From Spirochaetota bacterium (GTDB lineage Bacteria; Spirochaetota; UBA12135; COTS27; JAFLEE01): 64,000 nucleotides of DNA. Location: NCBI GenBank assembly GCA_017302015.1, contig JAFLEE010000016.1:1-64000 (forward strand). The letters run 5' to 3'. Of the stretch, positions 24,016 through 33,245 are shown piece by piece; positions within the stretch are counted from its first letter, which is position 1; each line of letters starts with the position of its first letter. A model generated the notes under the pieces. It did no database searches. It worked only from the letters and a program-made list of their open reading frames with translations, and was not told the origin of the DNA. Made by a program: the position numbers and the translations under genes.

Positions 24016-25683
24016 ATGATTCAATTTTTCCGATCCAACGACCAGGGCTTGAAATCCCGCCTCGGGTTCATGGCCCTCCTTGGCGCCTTCGGCCTCGCCG
24101 CGTGCCAACCCCTTTCCAATCCCTTGGACGCCCCGGTGGATCTCGCCCCCGTCTCCGCCTCCATCGAGGTGGACCCCGCGTCGACGCTGCGGCCCACCAT
24201 TCCATCGGGCCTCTTCGGCTTCAACATCGAATGGATCGAGAACGGGAACGGGCTCGCCGATGACCAGGGGATGGTCGCGGAGGCCTGGACGACGAGGGTG
24301 GCCGCCGGGGGGGTCGACCACCTGCGCTGGCCGGGGGGGATCTTCTCCGATTATTACCATTGGAAAGACGGCATCGGCCCCGTCACCAGCCGGCCCACGG
24401 TGCCCCACCATACCGATGCGGGCAATGGGCGAGATGTGCTCGGCACTCCCGGCATCGTGCGCTGGGCGCGGGCCTTGGGCGCCGGCCTGCTTTTTACCGT
24501 GAACGCGGGGAGCGGTACAGCATCCGAGGCCGCGGATTGGGTTCGCTATTGCAACGCGCCCGGGGATAGCCGCCGCGCCGCCGACGGGTCCACCGCCCCG
24601 CTGGGCATCGTGGATTGGGAGGTGGGCAATGAACTCTACCTCCCGGAAAATCCAGGGTCGCCGAAGGTTGCGATCAATGCCGCGACCTACGCGGCGCGAT
24701 TCCTCGAGTTCGCCGCCGCCATGCGCGCCGCCGCGCCGAGCACGGCGATTCGCCTCCACGCCATCGGCGGGGCGACCTCCTCCTGGGCGCCCCCGCCGGA
24801 CCCCGCTTGGATCGACACCCTTCTCGCCTCCGCGGGAGCCGAGGTCGACGTGCTCGCCGTGCACAATGCCTACCATCCGTACCTCTACAATGCCCGGGAG
24901 GCTTCTCGCACCACGCGGGAAGTCTACCAGGCGCTGTGGGCCTCGCCCGAAGCCATCGGCGCCTCCCTCGATCGCCTCGCCGGGAAACTCTCCGCGACGG
25001 AAAGCGCCCGGGGCCTCGCGTCGGGGAAGATCGGCTTGTCCATCACGGAATGGGGACCGCTCTTCGGCGCCGACCCCAAATGGGTGGACCACGCCAAGAC
25101 CCTGGGATCCGCCGTGTTCGTCGCCCGGGTCTTCCAAATTCTCTTCGCCCGCGAACGGGTGCGCTTCGCCGAGGCGTTCAAACTCACCGATTCGTTCACC
25201 CAGGGTTGGATCGGGTGGGACGGCAATCCCAAACCGATCTGGAGGGTCTTTTCCCTGTTCGCCCGCCAGAAGAACGACCGCCTCGTCGCATCGCGCGTCT
25301 ACGGCAGCAAGGACTTCTCCACCGAGCGCCTCGGAGCGGTGGAGACGGCCACCGGGCTCGAGGAGCTATGCGCCCAGGCCTCCGTCTCCGCCGACGGGCG
25401 GAAATTGCGCCTCAGCGCGGTGAACCGGTCCTGGAACCGTCCCTATGACGTCGATCTTTCCCTGCCGGCTCCCTGGAATACGGCGCGGGGCACGGCCCAA
25501 GTCCTTTCCGGGGCCAGCGCCACGGACCACGACGGCCCCGATGTGCGCCCGTGGATCCCCCTCTCGGCCTATTCGGAAGTACCCCGCAACGGCGCGACGA
25601 GCCTCACGAGTTCGACGCTCGAGGCGGGCAAGCCCCTGAAGCTTCCGCCCCGTTCCGTGGCCATGCTCGAGTGGGCGCTCTAA
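24016..25683 (+). CDS. GH51-like alpha-L-arabinofuranosidase lipoprotein (555 aa)
   Basis: A lipoprotein signal peptide ends in the lipobox L-A-A-C30. The catalytic domain begins IPSGLFGFNIEWIENGNG and shows the GH51 layout: acid/base E206 in WEVGNELY and nucleophile E345 in ITEWGPL, followed by a C-terminal beta-sandwich. GH51 enzymes release arabinofuranose from arabinan or arabinoxylan; related families act on other glycans, so specificity is tentative. GAGG lies 9 nt before the ATG. It follows the GH-A enzyme by 114 nt and is convergent with an alpha/beta hydrolase gene, 12 nt apart. The enzyme would sit on the cell surface or in the periplasm. Confidence 0.83.
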   Translation: MIQFFRSNDQGLKSRLGFMALLGAFGLAACQPLSNPLDAPVDLAPVSASIEVDPASTLRPTIPSGLFGFNIEWIENGNGLADDQGMVAEAWTTRVAAGGVDHLRWPGGIFSDYYHWKDGIGPVTSRPTVPHHTDAGNGRDVLGTPGIVRWARALGAGLLFTVNAGSGTASEAADWVRYCNAPGDSRRAADGSTAPLGIVDWEVGNELYLPENPGSPKVAINAATYAARFLEFAAAMRAAAPSTAIRLHAIGGATSSWAPPPDPAWIDTLLASAGAEVDVLAVHNAYHPYLYNAREASRTTREVYQALWASPEAIGASLDRLAGKLSATESARGLASGKIGLSITEWGPLFGADPKWVDHAKTLGSAVFVARVFQILFARERVRFAEAFKLTDSFTQGWIGWDGNPKPIWRVFSLFARQKNDRLVASRVYGSKDFSTERLGAVETATGLEELCAQASVSADGRKLRLSAVNRSWNRPYDVDLSLPAPWNTARGTAQVLSGASATDHDGPDVRPWIPLSAYSEVPRNGATSLTSSTLEAGKPLKLPPRSVAMLEWAL

Positions 25684-25695
25684 GCGCCCGGCGGC

Positions 25696-26469
25696 TCACG
25701 CGGTGCGCACCTTGATCCAATCCCCGATGAAGTCGGCCACCTCCTCCCATTTCTTTTGGCCGATGATGAAATGGGTGCGGCCCGGGAACTCTTTATAATC
25801 GGTGATCCCCGCGGATTTCCGGTACTTGGCGCGATTGACGCGATTAAGGGACGCGGGGATGATGCGATCTTCGCCCCCCGCGATGAGAAGCAGCGGCGGC
25901 CGGGGAGCCCTGAAATCGATCTTAGCGGAAAGGGAATCCCGGGGCACGCGCCGGGATTCGGGGACGATATAGCGTTCCCACCCCTCGCGGCGCTCCTTCG
26001 CCGTCAGATTGTGGGCGAATGCGTACTCGAAGCGTTCCAGTCCCATCTGGATCGGCACGCCCTGGTCGGTGAACGGGTTGAGATGGGGCCAATTTGCTTT
26101 GAGGAAGGACCAGCGCGGGGTGAAGACCCCCGCGGGGGGCGCCGAGTTGATGGCGATGCCCGCCGCCGCGATGCCCTTTTGGAGAAGCAATTGGACCACA
26201 AGGCCGCCCATGGAATGGCCGATGAGGATGGGCATCTCGTGGAGGGTGAGGATGCGGTCGGTGAAATGGTCTACGACGTCTTTAAGGCGCAGGCCGCCCA
26301 AGACCGGGTCGGGGTGCTTCTTCCTCAGGGTGTCGACGGGAAGGTCCCGGCCGGGCCAGCCGGGGGCGAGGCACTGGAAGCCCTCCGCCTGGAAATGGTC
26401 GCGCCAATTTTCCCAGCATTTGGGGTTCATGTACATCCCGTGGATGAACAGGAGGGTCTTTGATTTCAA
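25696..26469 (-). CDS. Cytoplasmic alpha/beta hydrolase (257 aa)
   Basis: A complete serine hydrolase: oxyanion motif FIHGMYMNP, nucleophile elbow G-H-S-M-G-G, acid in GGEDRIIP and His in GRTHFIIG. Length and layout are those of small esterases/lipases and acyl-ester hydrolases. There is no signal peptide. The start is TTG 26469, supported by GAGGAA 7 nt upstream; no ATG or GTG is better placed. Convergent with the GH51-like gene. The natural ester is unknown. Confidence 0.85.
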   Translation of the reverse strand: MKSKTLLFIHGMYMNPKCWENWRDHFQAEGFQCLAPGWPGRDLPVDTLRKKHPDPVLGGLRLKDVVDHFTDRILTLHEMPILIGHSMGGLVVQLLLQKGIAAAGIAINSAPPAGVFTPRWSFLKANWPHLNPFTDQGVPIQMGLERFEYAFAHNLTAKERREGWERYIVPESRRVPRDSLSAKIDFRAPRPPLLLIAGGEDRIIPASLNRVNRAKYRKSAGITDYKEFPGRTHFIIGQKKWEEVADFIGDWIKVRTA

Positions 26470-26810
26470 CGCGGGTTCCTCGTGATCCTTTTAATCGTAG
26501 ACATTGTCATCTTTGGACGTGCATCCGGCTATTGGCATCTGGGACCATGCGGCAAAAAAACGTCGCAGGCATTGCCTGTGGGAAGCCGTCTCGGATCGTG
26601 TCGCGGCGCTGGCGGAATTGGGCGGCGAGTTTTCGACCGAAGGTGCCTCGGTAAACCGCGGGAATCATGCCGTTGAGATTTCGCGGATCGACTCGCATCA
26701 CCCCCTAATATCGCAGGGAAAGCAGGAGAAGTCCAATGGGCCGTGTTGCGAACTCCGCGGGATCGAGTTGAGGTGCGTGGGCTTCGATGCCCCAGAGTAG
26801 AATTCAGCCC
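26470..26810. other. Intergenic region with a palindrome and an unassigned open frame
   Basis: It is lower in GC than its neighbours. It holds a perfect 13-bp palindrome CAGGCA-T-TGCCTG (26566-26578) and an open plus-strand frame 26504-26800 that encodes ~98 residues with mixed but unrecognised composition and no ribosome binding site. I do not call it a gene. The last part carries the -10 box of the following AraC gene. Confidence 0.35.
26798..26803 (+). promoter_or_regulatory. -10 box of the AraC gene at 26811
   Basis: TAGAAT ends 7 nt before the ATG at 26811. A -35 is not obvious (TTGAGG at 26768-26773 is too far), which would fit an activator-dependent promoter with a leaderless transcript. 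Confidence 0.4.
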
Positions 26811-27749
26811 ATGCCACCGCTCCCGCAAGATCGTCGGCTTCTTTTGTCGGCCCTGTCGGCCGCCATCGAGGCCCTCGCCGACGGGAAACTTGCCTTCCTC
26901 GACGGCCGAAAGCCCGGCCCGGAATGCCCGCGGGAGCGCCTTTCCAACGAGTACCTCCACCACCACGAGGCGATCCACGAGATCGCCATCATCCTCGACG
27001 GCCCCTTCGTGATGAATTGCGGGGGCCGCCCGGTGCGGCTGCGGGAGACTTGCCTGCACCTGCCGCCGGGGCTTCCCCATCGCGAGCGGCCCGCGAAATC
27101 CCGCCGTCCCTATCGGGCCTTGAATCTCGCCATGACGCAGCGGGTGCCGCCGGTGGACGTCTGGGTTTCCTACGCGAACGACGCGATCCCCTATCCCGGG
27201 CTGCGCAGTTCGGGGCATTTCCGCTGCAAGCTCCTTCCCCCGTCCGCCGCGGTCCTCGACGCCATCGGCTCGACGAATCGCCTCGACCAGCGCTACGCCG
27301 CCAACGCGCTCCTGAACCTCCTCATCGACCTCTGGCGCGGCCTCCAAGAACCCGCGCCGAGCGCGGCGGACCACCGGGCGCCGAGCCCGGCCATGCTCCG
27401 GGCCATCCGCCAGGCCGATGCCTTCCTCGCCGAGCACGCGGCGCAGCCCATCTCGGTCTTCGACGTGGCCGACCACGTGGGCTATTCCGCGGACCACCTC
27501 ACCCGCATCTACAAGGAACAATTCGGCATCACGCCGCACCAGAAGATGAACGCCTTGCGCCTGGCCCGGGCGGAGGCGCTTCTCCGCAACACGAACCTCA
27601 AGGTCGCGGAGATCGCCCGCGCGTGCGGGTTCCCGCTCCCCGGCTATTTCCACGCCGCGTTCAAGGAACACCACCGATTGACGCCCGCGGCCTTCCGCCT
27701 CCAGGCGGGCCCGGCCACCGGTCCAGTCGCGGCGAAGCCCACTCCTTAA
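26811..27749 (+). CDS. AraC-family transcriptional regulator (312 aa)
   Basis: The sensor half has the cupin pattern HHHEAIHEIAIILDGPFVMNCGGRPVRLRETCLHLPPGLPHRE; the C-terminal ~100 residues are the AraC double helix-turn-helix (ISVFDVADHVGYSADHLTRIYKEQFGITP... IARACGFPLPGYFHAAFKEHHRLTPAAFR). I use ATG 26811 because a TAGAAT box ends 7 nt upstream and because the alternative ATG at 26787 lies upstream of that box. It precedes a DUF1080/oxidoreductase operon on the same strand by 169 nt with a separate promoter and probably controls it. Confidence 0.86.
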   Translation: MPPLPQDRRLLLSALSAAIEALADGKLAFLDGRKPGPECPRERLSNEYLHHHEAIHEIAIILDGPFVMNCGGRPVRLRETCLHLPPGLPHRERPAKSRRPYRALNLAMTQRVPPVDVWVSYANDAIPYPGLRSSGHFRCKLLPPSAAVLDAIGSTNRLDQRYAANALLNLLIDLWRGLQEPAPSAADHRAPSPAMLRAIRQADAFLAEHAAQPISVFDVADHVGYSADHLTRIYKEQFGITPHQKMNALRLARAEALLRNTNLKVAEIARACGFPLPGYFHAAFKEHHRLTPAAFRLQAGPATGPVAAKPTP

Positions 27750-27801
27750 GGGCGGGGGTCAGCGGGCGCGGAAAAACTGACTGAATCTCGTTTTTTCGGA
27801 C

Positions 27802-27830
27802 TTGCGGGGGCGTTCCCCGTCCCCTAGACT
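27802..27830 (+). promoter_or_regulatory. Promoter of the DUF1080-oxidoreductase operon
   Basis: TTGCGG (27802-27807), 17 nt, TAGACT (27825-27830). The spacer contains a GGGG-CGTT-CCCC hairpin. The predicted leader is ~80 nt and ends in AAAGGAG before the ATG. Confidence 0.5.
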
Positions 27831-27918
27831 CCATGCATCCTCGCAAAGCAAGGGGCCAGACGGCTCCGCGGGGATTCCGCCGCCCCATCGCGGCGGAGCG
27901 TTCGCCAAAGGAGTTCCC

Positions 27919-28644
27919 ATGGCCCTCGGTTACCAAGACACGCCCATTATCCCCGATCAGCAATGGCATGTGCACGACGGGGAGCGGCCCCAACCGCGCA
28001 TCGTCGTGCCGGGCAACGCCAGCCAACTCCCGCCGGTGGCTCCCCCCTCCGATGCCCTCGTGCTCTTCGACGGGAAGAACCTCGACGCGTGGGAGAGCGT
28101 CAAAGGCGGCGGTCCGGCCGCCTGGAAGGTCGCGGGCGACGGCACCTGCGAAGTGGTGAAGGGGACCGGCAATATCCGCACGAAGAAGCATTTCGGCGAC
28201 ATCCAACTCCATGTGGAATGGTCCGCCCCCACGGTGATCGAGGGCGACGGCCAGGGTCGGGGCAATTCGGGGGTCTTCCTCATGGGCCTCTACGAGGTAC
28301 AGGTCCTCGACTGCTACCAGAATCCCACCTATCCCGACGGGACCACGGCGGCCGTCTACGGCCAATTCCCGCCCCTGGTGAACGCCTGCTGCAAGCCCGG
28401 CGAATGGCATCTCTACGATATCCTCTGGCAGGGGCCCAAATTCCACGCCGGATCCTGCGTGGCGCCGGCGCGCATCACCGTGCTCCATAACGGGGTCGTG
28501 GTGCACCATGCCCGGGAACTCCAGGGCCCGACCCAGCACAAGCGCACCGCCTGCTACGAGCCCCACGCGCCCGTCGGCCCCGTCATGCTGCAGGACCACA
28601 ATAACCCCGTGCGCTTCCGCAATATCTGGCTCCGGGAAATCTGA
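27919..28644 (+). CDS. DUF1080 / 3-keto-disaccharide hydrolase-like protein (241 aa)
   Basis: A concanavalin-like beta-sandwich of the DUF1080 family: the opening VLFDGKNLDAWESVKGG, then GDIQLHVEW, the RGNSGVFLMGLYEVQVLDCYQNPTY core and C-terminal NPVRFRNIWLREI are all typical. Some family members cleave 3-keto-glycosides produced by FAD- or NAD-dependent sugar oxidation. No signal peptide is visible, in contrast to many exported homologues. ATG 27919 has AAAGGAG 5 nt upstream. A Gfo/Idh/MocA dehydrogenase gene begins 10 nt after its stop; oxidation of a sugar to the 3-keto form followed by hydrolysis is a coherent two-step pathway, inferred from the known partnership of these families. Confidence 0.85.
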   Translation: MALGYQDTPIIPDQQWHVHDGERPQPRIVVPGNASQLPPVAPPSDALVLFDGKNLDAWESVKGGGPAAWKVAGDGTCEVVKGTGNIRTKKHFGDIQLHVEWSAPTVIEGDGQGRGNSGVFLMGLYEVQVLDCYQNPTYPDGTTAAVYGQFPPLVNACCKPGEWHLYDILWQGPKFHAGSCVAPARITVLHNGVVVHHARELQGPTQHKRTACYEPHAPVGPVMLQDHNNPVRFRNIWLREI

Positions 28645-28654
28645 GGAGGGCCGC

Positions 28655-29695
28655 ATGGAACCCAAGATTCGCGTCGGGGTGATCGGCCTCGGGATGGGCA
28701 AGGGCCACCTCAAATCCTTCCAGGAGCATCCGCACTGCGAGGTGGCGGCCATCTGCGACCAGAACCCAGAGCGCCTCGCCCAGGTCGCCAAGGAGTTCGG
28801 GGTGGAAAAGACCTTCACCGACGCCACGGCGATGTTCGACGCGGCGAAGCTCGACGCGGTGAGCGTGTGCACACCCAATAAATTCCACGCCCCCCTCACC
28901 CTCGAGGCCCTGGACCGCGGCCTCCACGTGCTGTGCGAAAAGCCCATGGCCATGAATACGGCCGAGGCCCTCGAGATGGAGGCGCGCGCCAAGAAGCGGG
29001 ACCGCCGCCTCATGATCAATTTCTCCTACCGCTTCAACGCCATGAGCCAGGCCCTGAGGCGCGAGGTCGACCGGGGCACCTTCGGCGACTTCTATTTCGG
29101 CCGCACGGTCTGGCACCGCCGCCGCGGCATGCCCGGCTTCGGCGGCTGGTTCGGCGACAAGGACCTCGCGGGCGGCGGCCCCCTCATCGACCTGGGCGTG
29201 CACCGCATCGATTTGGCCCTCTGGCTCATGGGGTATCCCGAGCCGCAGGCGGTCTTCGGCTCCACCTACGCGCCCCTGGCCACCGAGGCCGCCGCGCGGG
29301 AGAACAAGAAGTTCACCGTGGAAGACCTCGCGGCGGGGATCGTGAAGTTCAAGAACGGCGCCACGCTCATCGTCGAGGCCTCCTGGGCCGCCCATGTCAA
29401 GCACAAGGAAGAGATGGTCACGCGCCTCTGCGGCACCCGGGGCGGCCTCGTCCAGCAGAACGTGGGCGGCGAGTACCAATTCACCTGCGAGATCTATAGC
29501 GACCAAGACGGCGATTTCTTCACCCGCACCCTGGATTTCACCAAGGCGGCGGTGCCCTCGGCCATGCACGAGTTTATCGACAGCATCCGGGAGCATCGCG
29601 CCCCCTCCGCGCCGGGCGAGCACGGGGTGAAGGTGATGAAGATCCTCGACGGCATCTATGAGAGCGCGCGCACGGGGCGGGAAGTGCGGTTCTAA
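28655..29695 (+). CDS. Gfo/Idh/MocA-family NAD(P)-dependent sugar oxidoreductase (346 aa)
   Basis: An N-terminal Rossmann fold (GVIGLGMGKGHLKSF) binds NAD(P); CEKPMAMN contains the conserved Lys, and DLGVHRIDL the catalytic histidine region of this family. Members oxidise or reduce hydroxyls of sugars, inositols and related compounds. GAGGAGGG lies 4 nt before the ATG. Translationally next to the DUF1080 protein, so a combined oxidation-hydrolysis route for glycosides is likely. No Tat or Sec signal is visible, so it is cytoplasmic. Confidence 0.9.
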   Translation: MEPKIRVGVIGLGMGKGHLKSFQEHPHCEVAAICDQNPERLAQVAKEFGVEKTFTDATAMFDAAKLDAVSVCTPNKFHAPLTLEALDRGLHVLCEKPMAMNTAEALEMEARAKKRDRRLMINFSYRFNAMSQALRREVDRGTFGDFYFGRTVWHRRRGMPGFGGWFGDKDLAGGGPLIDLGVHRIDLALWLMGYPEPQAVFGSTYAPLATEAAARENKKFTVEDLAAGIVKFKNGATLIVEASWAAHVKHKEEMVTRLCGTRGGLVQQNVGGEYQFTCEIYSDQDGDFFTRTLDFTKAAVPSAMHEFIDSIREHRAPSAPGEHGVKVMKILDGIYESARTGREVRF

Positions 29696-29780
29696 TCCGC
29701 GGAGGATCCCGAGGCGGGCTCCGCCCCGGGGAGGGCGCGACGTTGCCTGCCCACGCTATGGCGCGCCCTTGCGATCGGCG

Positions 29781-32684
29781 TTAATCGGCCACGGGGAGGA
29801 GTTGGATCCCGTCGAAGCAGATCTTGCCGCGCGCCCCCGCGCCCACCAGGAGCACCGCCGAATAGCCCGTGGCGACCTCGCCCGCGGTGAAGGTTTCTTC
29901 GAGGCGGGTCCACGCGCCTTCCGCCGGGGTTTTCGCCCCGGGGAGGAGATCCAGCTGGGCCATGGATTTTGTCCAGCCGGTGTCGACGATGCGCAGCATC
30001 CATTTCCCCGCGAAGCCCTCGGGCTTCACCCAACCCGAAAATCGGTAGCGCTTCCCCGGGGTGAGTTTGAGCCCGTCCTGCTTGAAGGTCATTTCCTTTG
30101 GGCCCCCGCCGATCGAAAGGCATCGGGCCCCGATCTTTCCGCCCGTCTCCTCGAGGTTGAAATCTTCCTCGGCCACCGCCGCGCCGAGCAGGCGCCAATG
30201 GGCCGGGAGCCCGGCGCCGCTCTCCAGGCCGCCATTTCGGATCAGGTTCCCTTCATCGAACGCGGCGAGGGCCTGGGCGTCTTCCTTGCCTGTTTTTTTC
30301 CGTTCGGATTTCACGAGGATCAAGCGGTCCAGGGAGACGGCGTTTTCCCGGGTGGAACCGGCGACATAGGCGGGGCCGCAGGCCTTGAGGGAGGCGTAAC
30401 AGGTCCAAAGTTGGCCGGGGTCGCTGGGGTCGCAGGCCCCATCGATGGGTTGCTGGATGAACCAGGTCCAATGCACCCAGACGACGGTGCCCGGGGACAC
30501 GGTCGTGAGGCCGATCTTGTAGAGGTGGAACTTCTCGTCTTTGGGAAGGCTCGCGGGATCGAGGGCGCGGCTTAGGCCGAAGGTCTTCGTTTCCGTATTG
30601 TAGAGGCCAAACGCGAGGGTTTTTTGGTGGCTGGCGGGGTCGCCGGATAGCACCAGCGCCTTTCCGCCGGCCGCGTCCGTATCGGCCTGGAGGAGGGCCC
30701 GGCCCTGGCGGAGTTGGTGCCAGGTCACGTCGAACACCCGATCCCGGGGGAGCTCCTTGAACGGAGCGGGAAGGGGGAGCCCTTCGCCCACGGCCGAGTT
30801 CATGCGGACCTGCTCCTGGACCATGGCCTGGAATTCCGGGGAGTACGCGGCGGCCGACCAGGCCAGCCAATCATTCGTGTTCCGGGCGAGGATCGCGGAG
30901 CGCTCCCACGGCATCGAGGCGCCCGGCGGGAGTTTGGCGGAGAACTCATTCCAGAATTGGAGGAGGGATTCGTCGAAGGGCAGCCGTTCGCGCCGGATCC
31001 GTAGGGTGGCGGCCCGATCGCCCTCGGATTCTTTCAGCGCCTGGTCGAGCAATCGGTTCGCCTCGCGATAGAAAGCGAGGTTCAGGTAGCGGCGTTCCGA
31101 GGGAAGGGAATACTGGGCTTTCCCCGGGCGGATGCTTACGGCCTTGTCGCCATCGGTGTCGAGCGTCGCCTTCTCCAGGAAGTCCCAGAACCGGTAGAGG
31201 GTCGCGGCGGCCGAGCCGTAATAACCCTCGCAGAAGCACCTGACGAGGGGCTCGAGGGGGAGGGAGGGATCCTGCATGAGTTTGTAGAAGACCCAGATCT
31301 TCAGGGCGTAGAGGCTCTGGATATCCTTGTCTCCCGTGGCGGGCCTCGTATAGTCCTCGCACTCGGCGAACAGGATCTTCACCCGGTTCTCGAGGAAAAG
31401 TAGGAGGTCGGCGCGGACGACGGCCAAATGGGAATAGGGGGTCGTCTGCTCGAACATCTTCCAATAATCCCAGACGGCCAGGTTCTTGGAGAGGCGGCTC
31501 CATCCGGTCAAAAGCTCGTAGGAGTACCGGTTGACGGGGTGGGCCAAAGGCCGGAAGAGGTCGCTCGTGGTGTAGAAATCCGCGTAGCGGATGACCACAT
31601 TGTCGCGGGGCCGGATGGTTTTCGGGGGGATCTCGCTGCACTCGTAGGCGAAGGTCTGGAGGAGCACGTCGGGGTAGGGCCCCTCGATCCCCGCGGCGAT
31701 CTCGTTGATGAAGTCCACCATGAGGCCGGCGGCGGAGCCCTCGCGCTTCGTGATCCTCTGGCATTCGGGGCAGAGGCAGATATGGTCGGGGGATCCGTCG
31801 TTCTGGTCGAGCACGTACACCCTCGGGAAGGGCGCGCCGGTCTTCGCGCACGACGCGCGGTCCGCGGCGATATGGGCCTTCAGTTTTTTCAGGATGAGAT
31901 CCCGGAGTTCGGGGCGGGAGAGGCAGAGTTGCCAACCCAGGTTCTGCGTGATGCCCTTTCCTTCCCGTTTCCCGTCCGGGCCCATGGAGAAGTACTCCGG
32001 GTGGGCGTCGAAATACTCCTTCGGGGGGATATAATTACCGAAGGTATGCACCGCGGTGGGCGAGCCGTAGCGCTCCGCGAACCCGTATTTCGGGTCGGCG
32101 GGCGCGAGGCCGTTGCCCTTATTGCGCAGGCTGAAGACCAGGGTGCGCTCATTCTGGTTCGAGGTCGGCTTCTGGCGGTACCAGGCCGTGGCGATATAGC
32201 GCGTGGAGAACGCGGGGCGGGCGCGCCCCTCCTTCGGGGCGACGGCGAGATCGGGGCGGCGGGGCACGAACTCGGTCTCGGCATCGAGCCAGCGCACCCC
32301 CCCTTCGCGCTCGAGGAATTCATACACGGCGTAGAGCGTGCCGCGCGGCCTGCCCCCGGCGAGGAAAAGGGTTTTCCCTGAAATCTTCATGCTCCATTCT
32401 TCTGGAGCGTAGGTGCGGGCATCGATACCGTTCTTGAGGGCCAGGGACGTGGGGCCGACCTGGATGGAAGCGGCCGCGGGCGACTCGGTGGCGATGGGAA
32501 ATGGGGCCCTCGTGATTTGGCGCAGGTACTTTGCGAGTTCCTCCGCAGCGAAACTTTCGCTGGGGCTGGCGTTCGAGGCGACGCTGACGACGTAGTCGCT
32601 GGCCCCCTTTTGGGCCAGGGGAAGAAGATTGGCGGCGAATAGGACGTTCAGAAACGGGACGAAAAGGATCGTAAGTTTGGACAC
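29781..32684 (-). CDS. Secreted DUF4838-type glycoside hydrolase-like protein (967 aa)
   Basis: A signal peptide (SKLTILFVPFLNVLFAANLLPLA) is followed by a small alpha/beta domain like the N-terminal domain of GH20/GH67 enzymes (SPSESFAAEELAKYLRQIT ... AVYEFLEREGGVRWLDA), then the DUF4838 barrel (~residues 170-520) with the cysteine pair ICLCPECQRIT, and a C-terminal beta-sandwich resembling a carbohydrate-binding module (NLIRNGGLESGAG...). No proven activity is known for this family. I place the start at GTG 32684, where GGAGG lies 5 nt upstream; an ATG at 32696 would overlap that site. The gene stands alone, convergent with the oxidoreductase gene. Confidence 0.75.
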   Translation of the reverse strand: MSKLTILFVPFLNVLFAANLLPLAQKGASDYVVSVASNASPSESFAAEELAKYLRQITRAPFPIATESPAAASIQVGPTSLALKNGIDARTYAPEEWSMKISGKTLFLAGGRPRGTLYAVYEFLEREGGVRWLDAETEFVPRRPDLAVAPKEGRARPAFSTRYIATAWYRQKPTSNQNERTLVFSLRNKGNGLAPADPKYGFAERYGSPTAVHTFGNYIPPKEYFDAHPEYFSMGPDGKREGKGITQNLGWQLCLSRPELRDLILKKLKAHIAADRASCAKTGAPFPRVYVLDQNDGSPDHICLCPECQRITKREGSAAGLMVDFINEIAAGIEGPYPDVLLQTFAYECSEIPPKTIRPRDNVVIRYADFYTTSDLFRPLAHPVNRYSYELLTGWSRLSKNLAVWDYWKMFEQTTPYSHLAVVRADLLLFLENRVKILFAECEDYTRPATGDKDIQSLYALKIWVFYKLMQDPSLPLEPLVRCFCEGYYGSAAATLYRFWDFLEKATLDTDGDKAVSIRPGKAQYSLPSERRYLNLAFYREANRLLDQALKESEGDRAATLRIRRERLPFDESLLQFWNEFSAKLPPGASMPWERSAILARNTNDWLAWSAAAYSPEFQAMVQEQVRMNSAVGEGLPLPAPFKELPRDRVFDVTWHQLRQGRALLQADTDAAGGKALVLSGDPASHQKTLAFGLYNTETKTFGLSRALDPASLPKDEKFHLYKIGLTTVSPGTVVWVHWTWFIQQPIDGACDPSDPGQLWTCYASLKACGPAYVAGSTRENAVSLDRLILVKSERKKTGKEDAQALAAFDEGNLIRNGGLESGAGLPAHWRLLGAAVAEEDFNLEETGGKIGARCLSIGGGPKEMTFKQDGLKLTPGKRYRFSGWVKPEGFAGKWMLRIVDTGWTKSMAQLDLLPGAKTPAEGAWTRLEETFTAGEVATGYSAVLLVGAGARGKICFDGIQLLPVAD

Positions 32685-33245
32685 TGAAGCCTCCATCAAG
32701 CGCGCCCGTGTGCGCCGTGCTCGGCGTTTCATAAACGTATAGGATAGGCCGGAAAATAGGGAAGGAACATGGAGTTATTAGCCGCCAAGATGGGAAAAAA
32801 GGCCAAAAAAGCCACGGATGCGTCCGAGGCGTCACCCTTGGTATAAGAGCGCGCGGCGTTCCCTTGACCGAACTCTCGCCGTGCTAGGGCAGCGTCTCAT
32901 CCCTTTGAGCCTTGATCCACTCCCGTGAATATTCCACCGTCTCGATCCGATATCGGCGATGCCATTGGAGCCGAAGACGATGCCAACCTATATTCCGCGG
33001 GGAATGCCTGCCTACTCCCCAAAAATCTTCCCGACAACAACCGCAATCGAGCGGGCTGCCCCCCCGAGGAGTACTGCAAGCTCCACGCGATGCGCCACCC
33101 GGGAGATCCGCGGCCGGATCCCCAGACCGGTCCGTTCGGGGCCGCCCCGATGGGCGACGGGGGGCGCGGCCTCGGTTGAGTTTTACCCCCGGAAAAGGTA
33201 TGGTTGCCCAAGGCCCCCCGGCGAGCCGGCGGGGATGGAGGCACC
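32685..33245. other. Long intergenic region before the PilZ gene
   Basis: No supported gene in about 560 bases. Short open frames exist on both strands, one minus-strand frame (32884-33261) ending in an unusually basic stretch, but none has a ribosome binding site or recognisable product. The right end carries the PilZ promoter at 33176-33204. Possible promoter elements for the DUF4838 gene (TATACG near 32740) lie at the left end. Confidence 0.4.
33176..33204 (+). promoter_or_regulatory. Promoter of the PilZ gene
   Basis: TTGAGT (33176-33181), 17 nt, TATGGT (33199-33204), with a ~35-nt leader containing GGATGGAGG before the ATG. Confidence 0.5.

Noticed and set aside
26504-26800. Possible 98-residue gene upstream of the AraC gene
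   Set aside because: No ribosome binding site, no recognisable domain, and it ends just before the AraC -10 box. Left as an unassigned frame in the intergenic entry.
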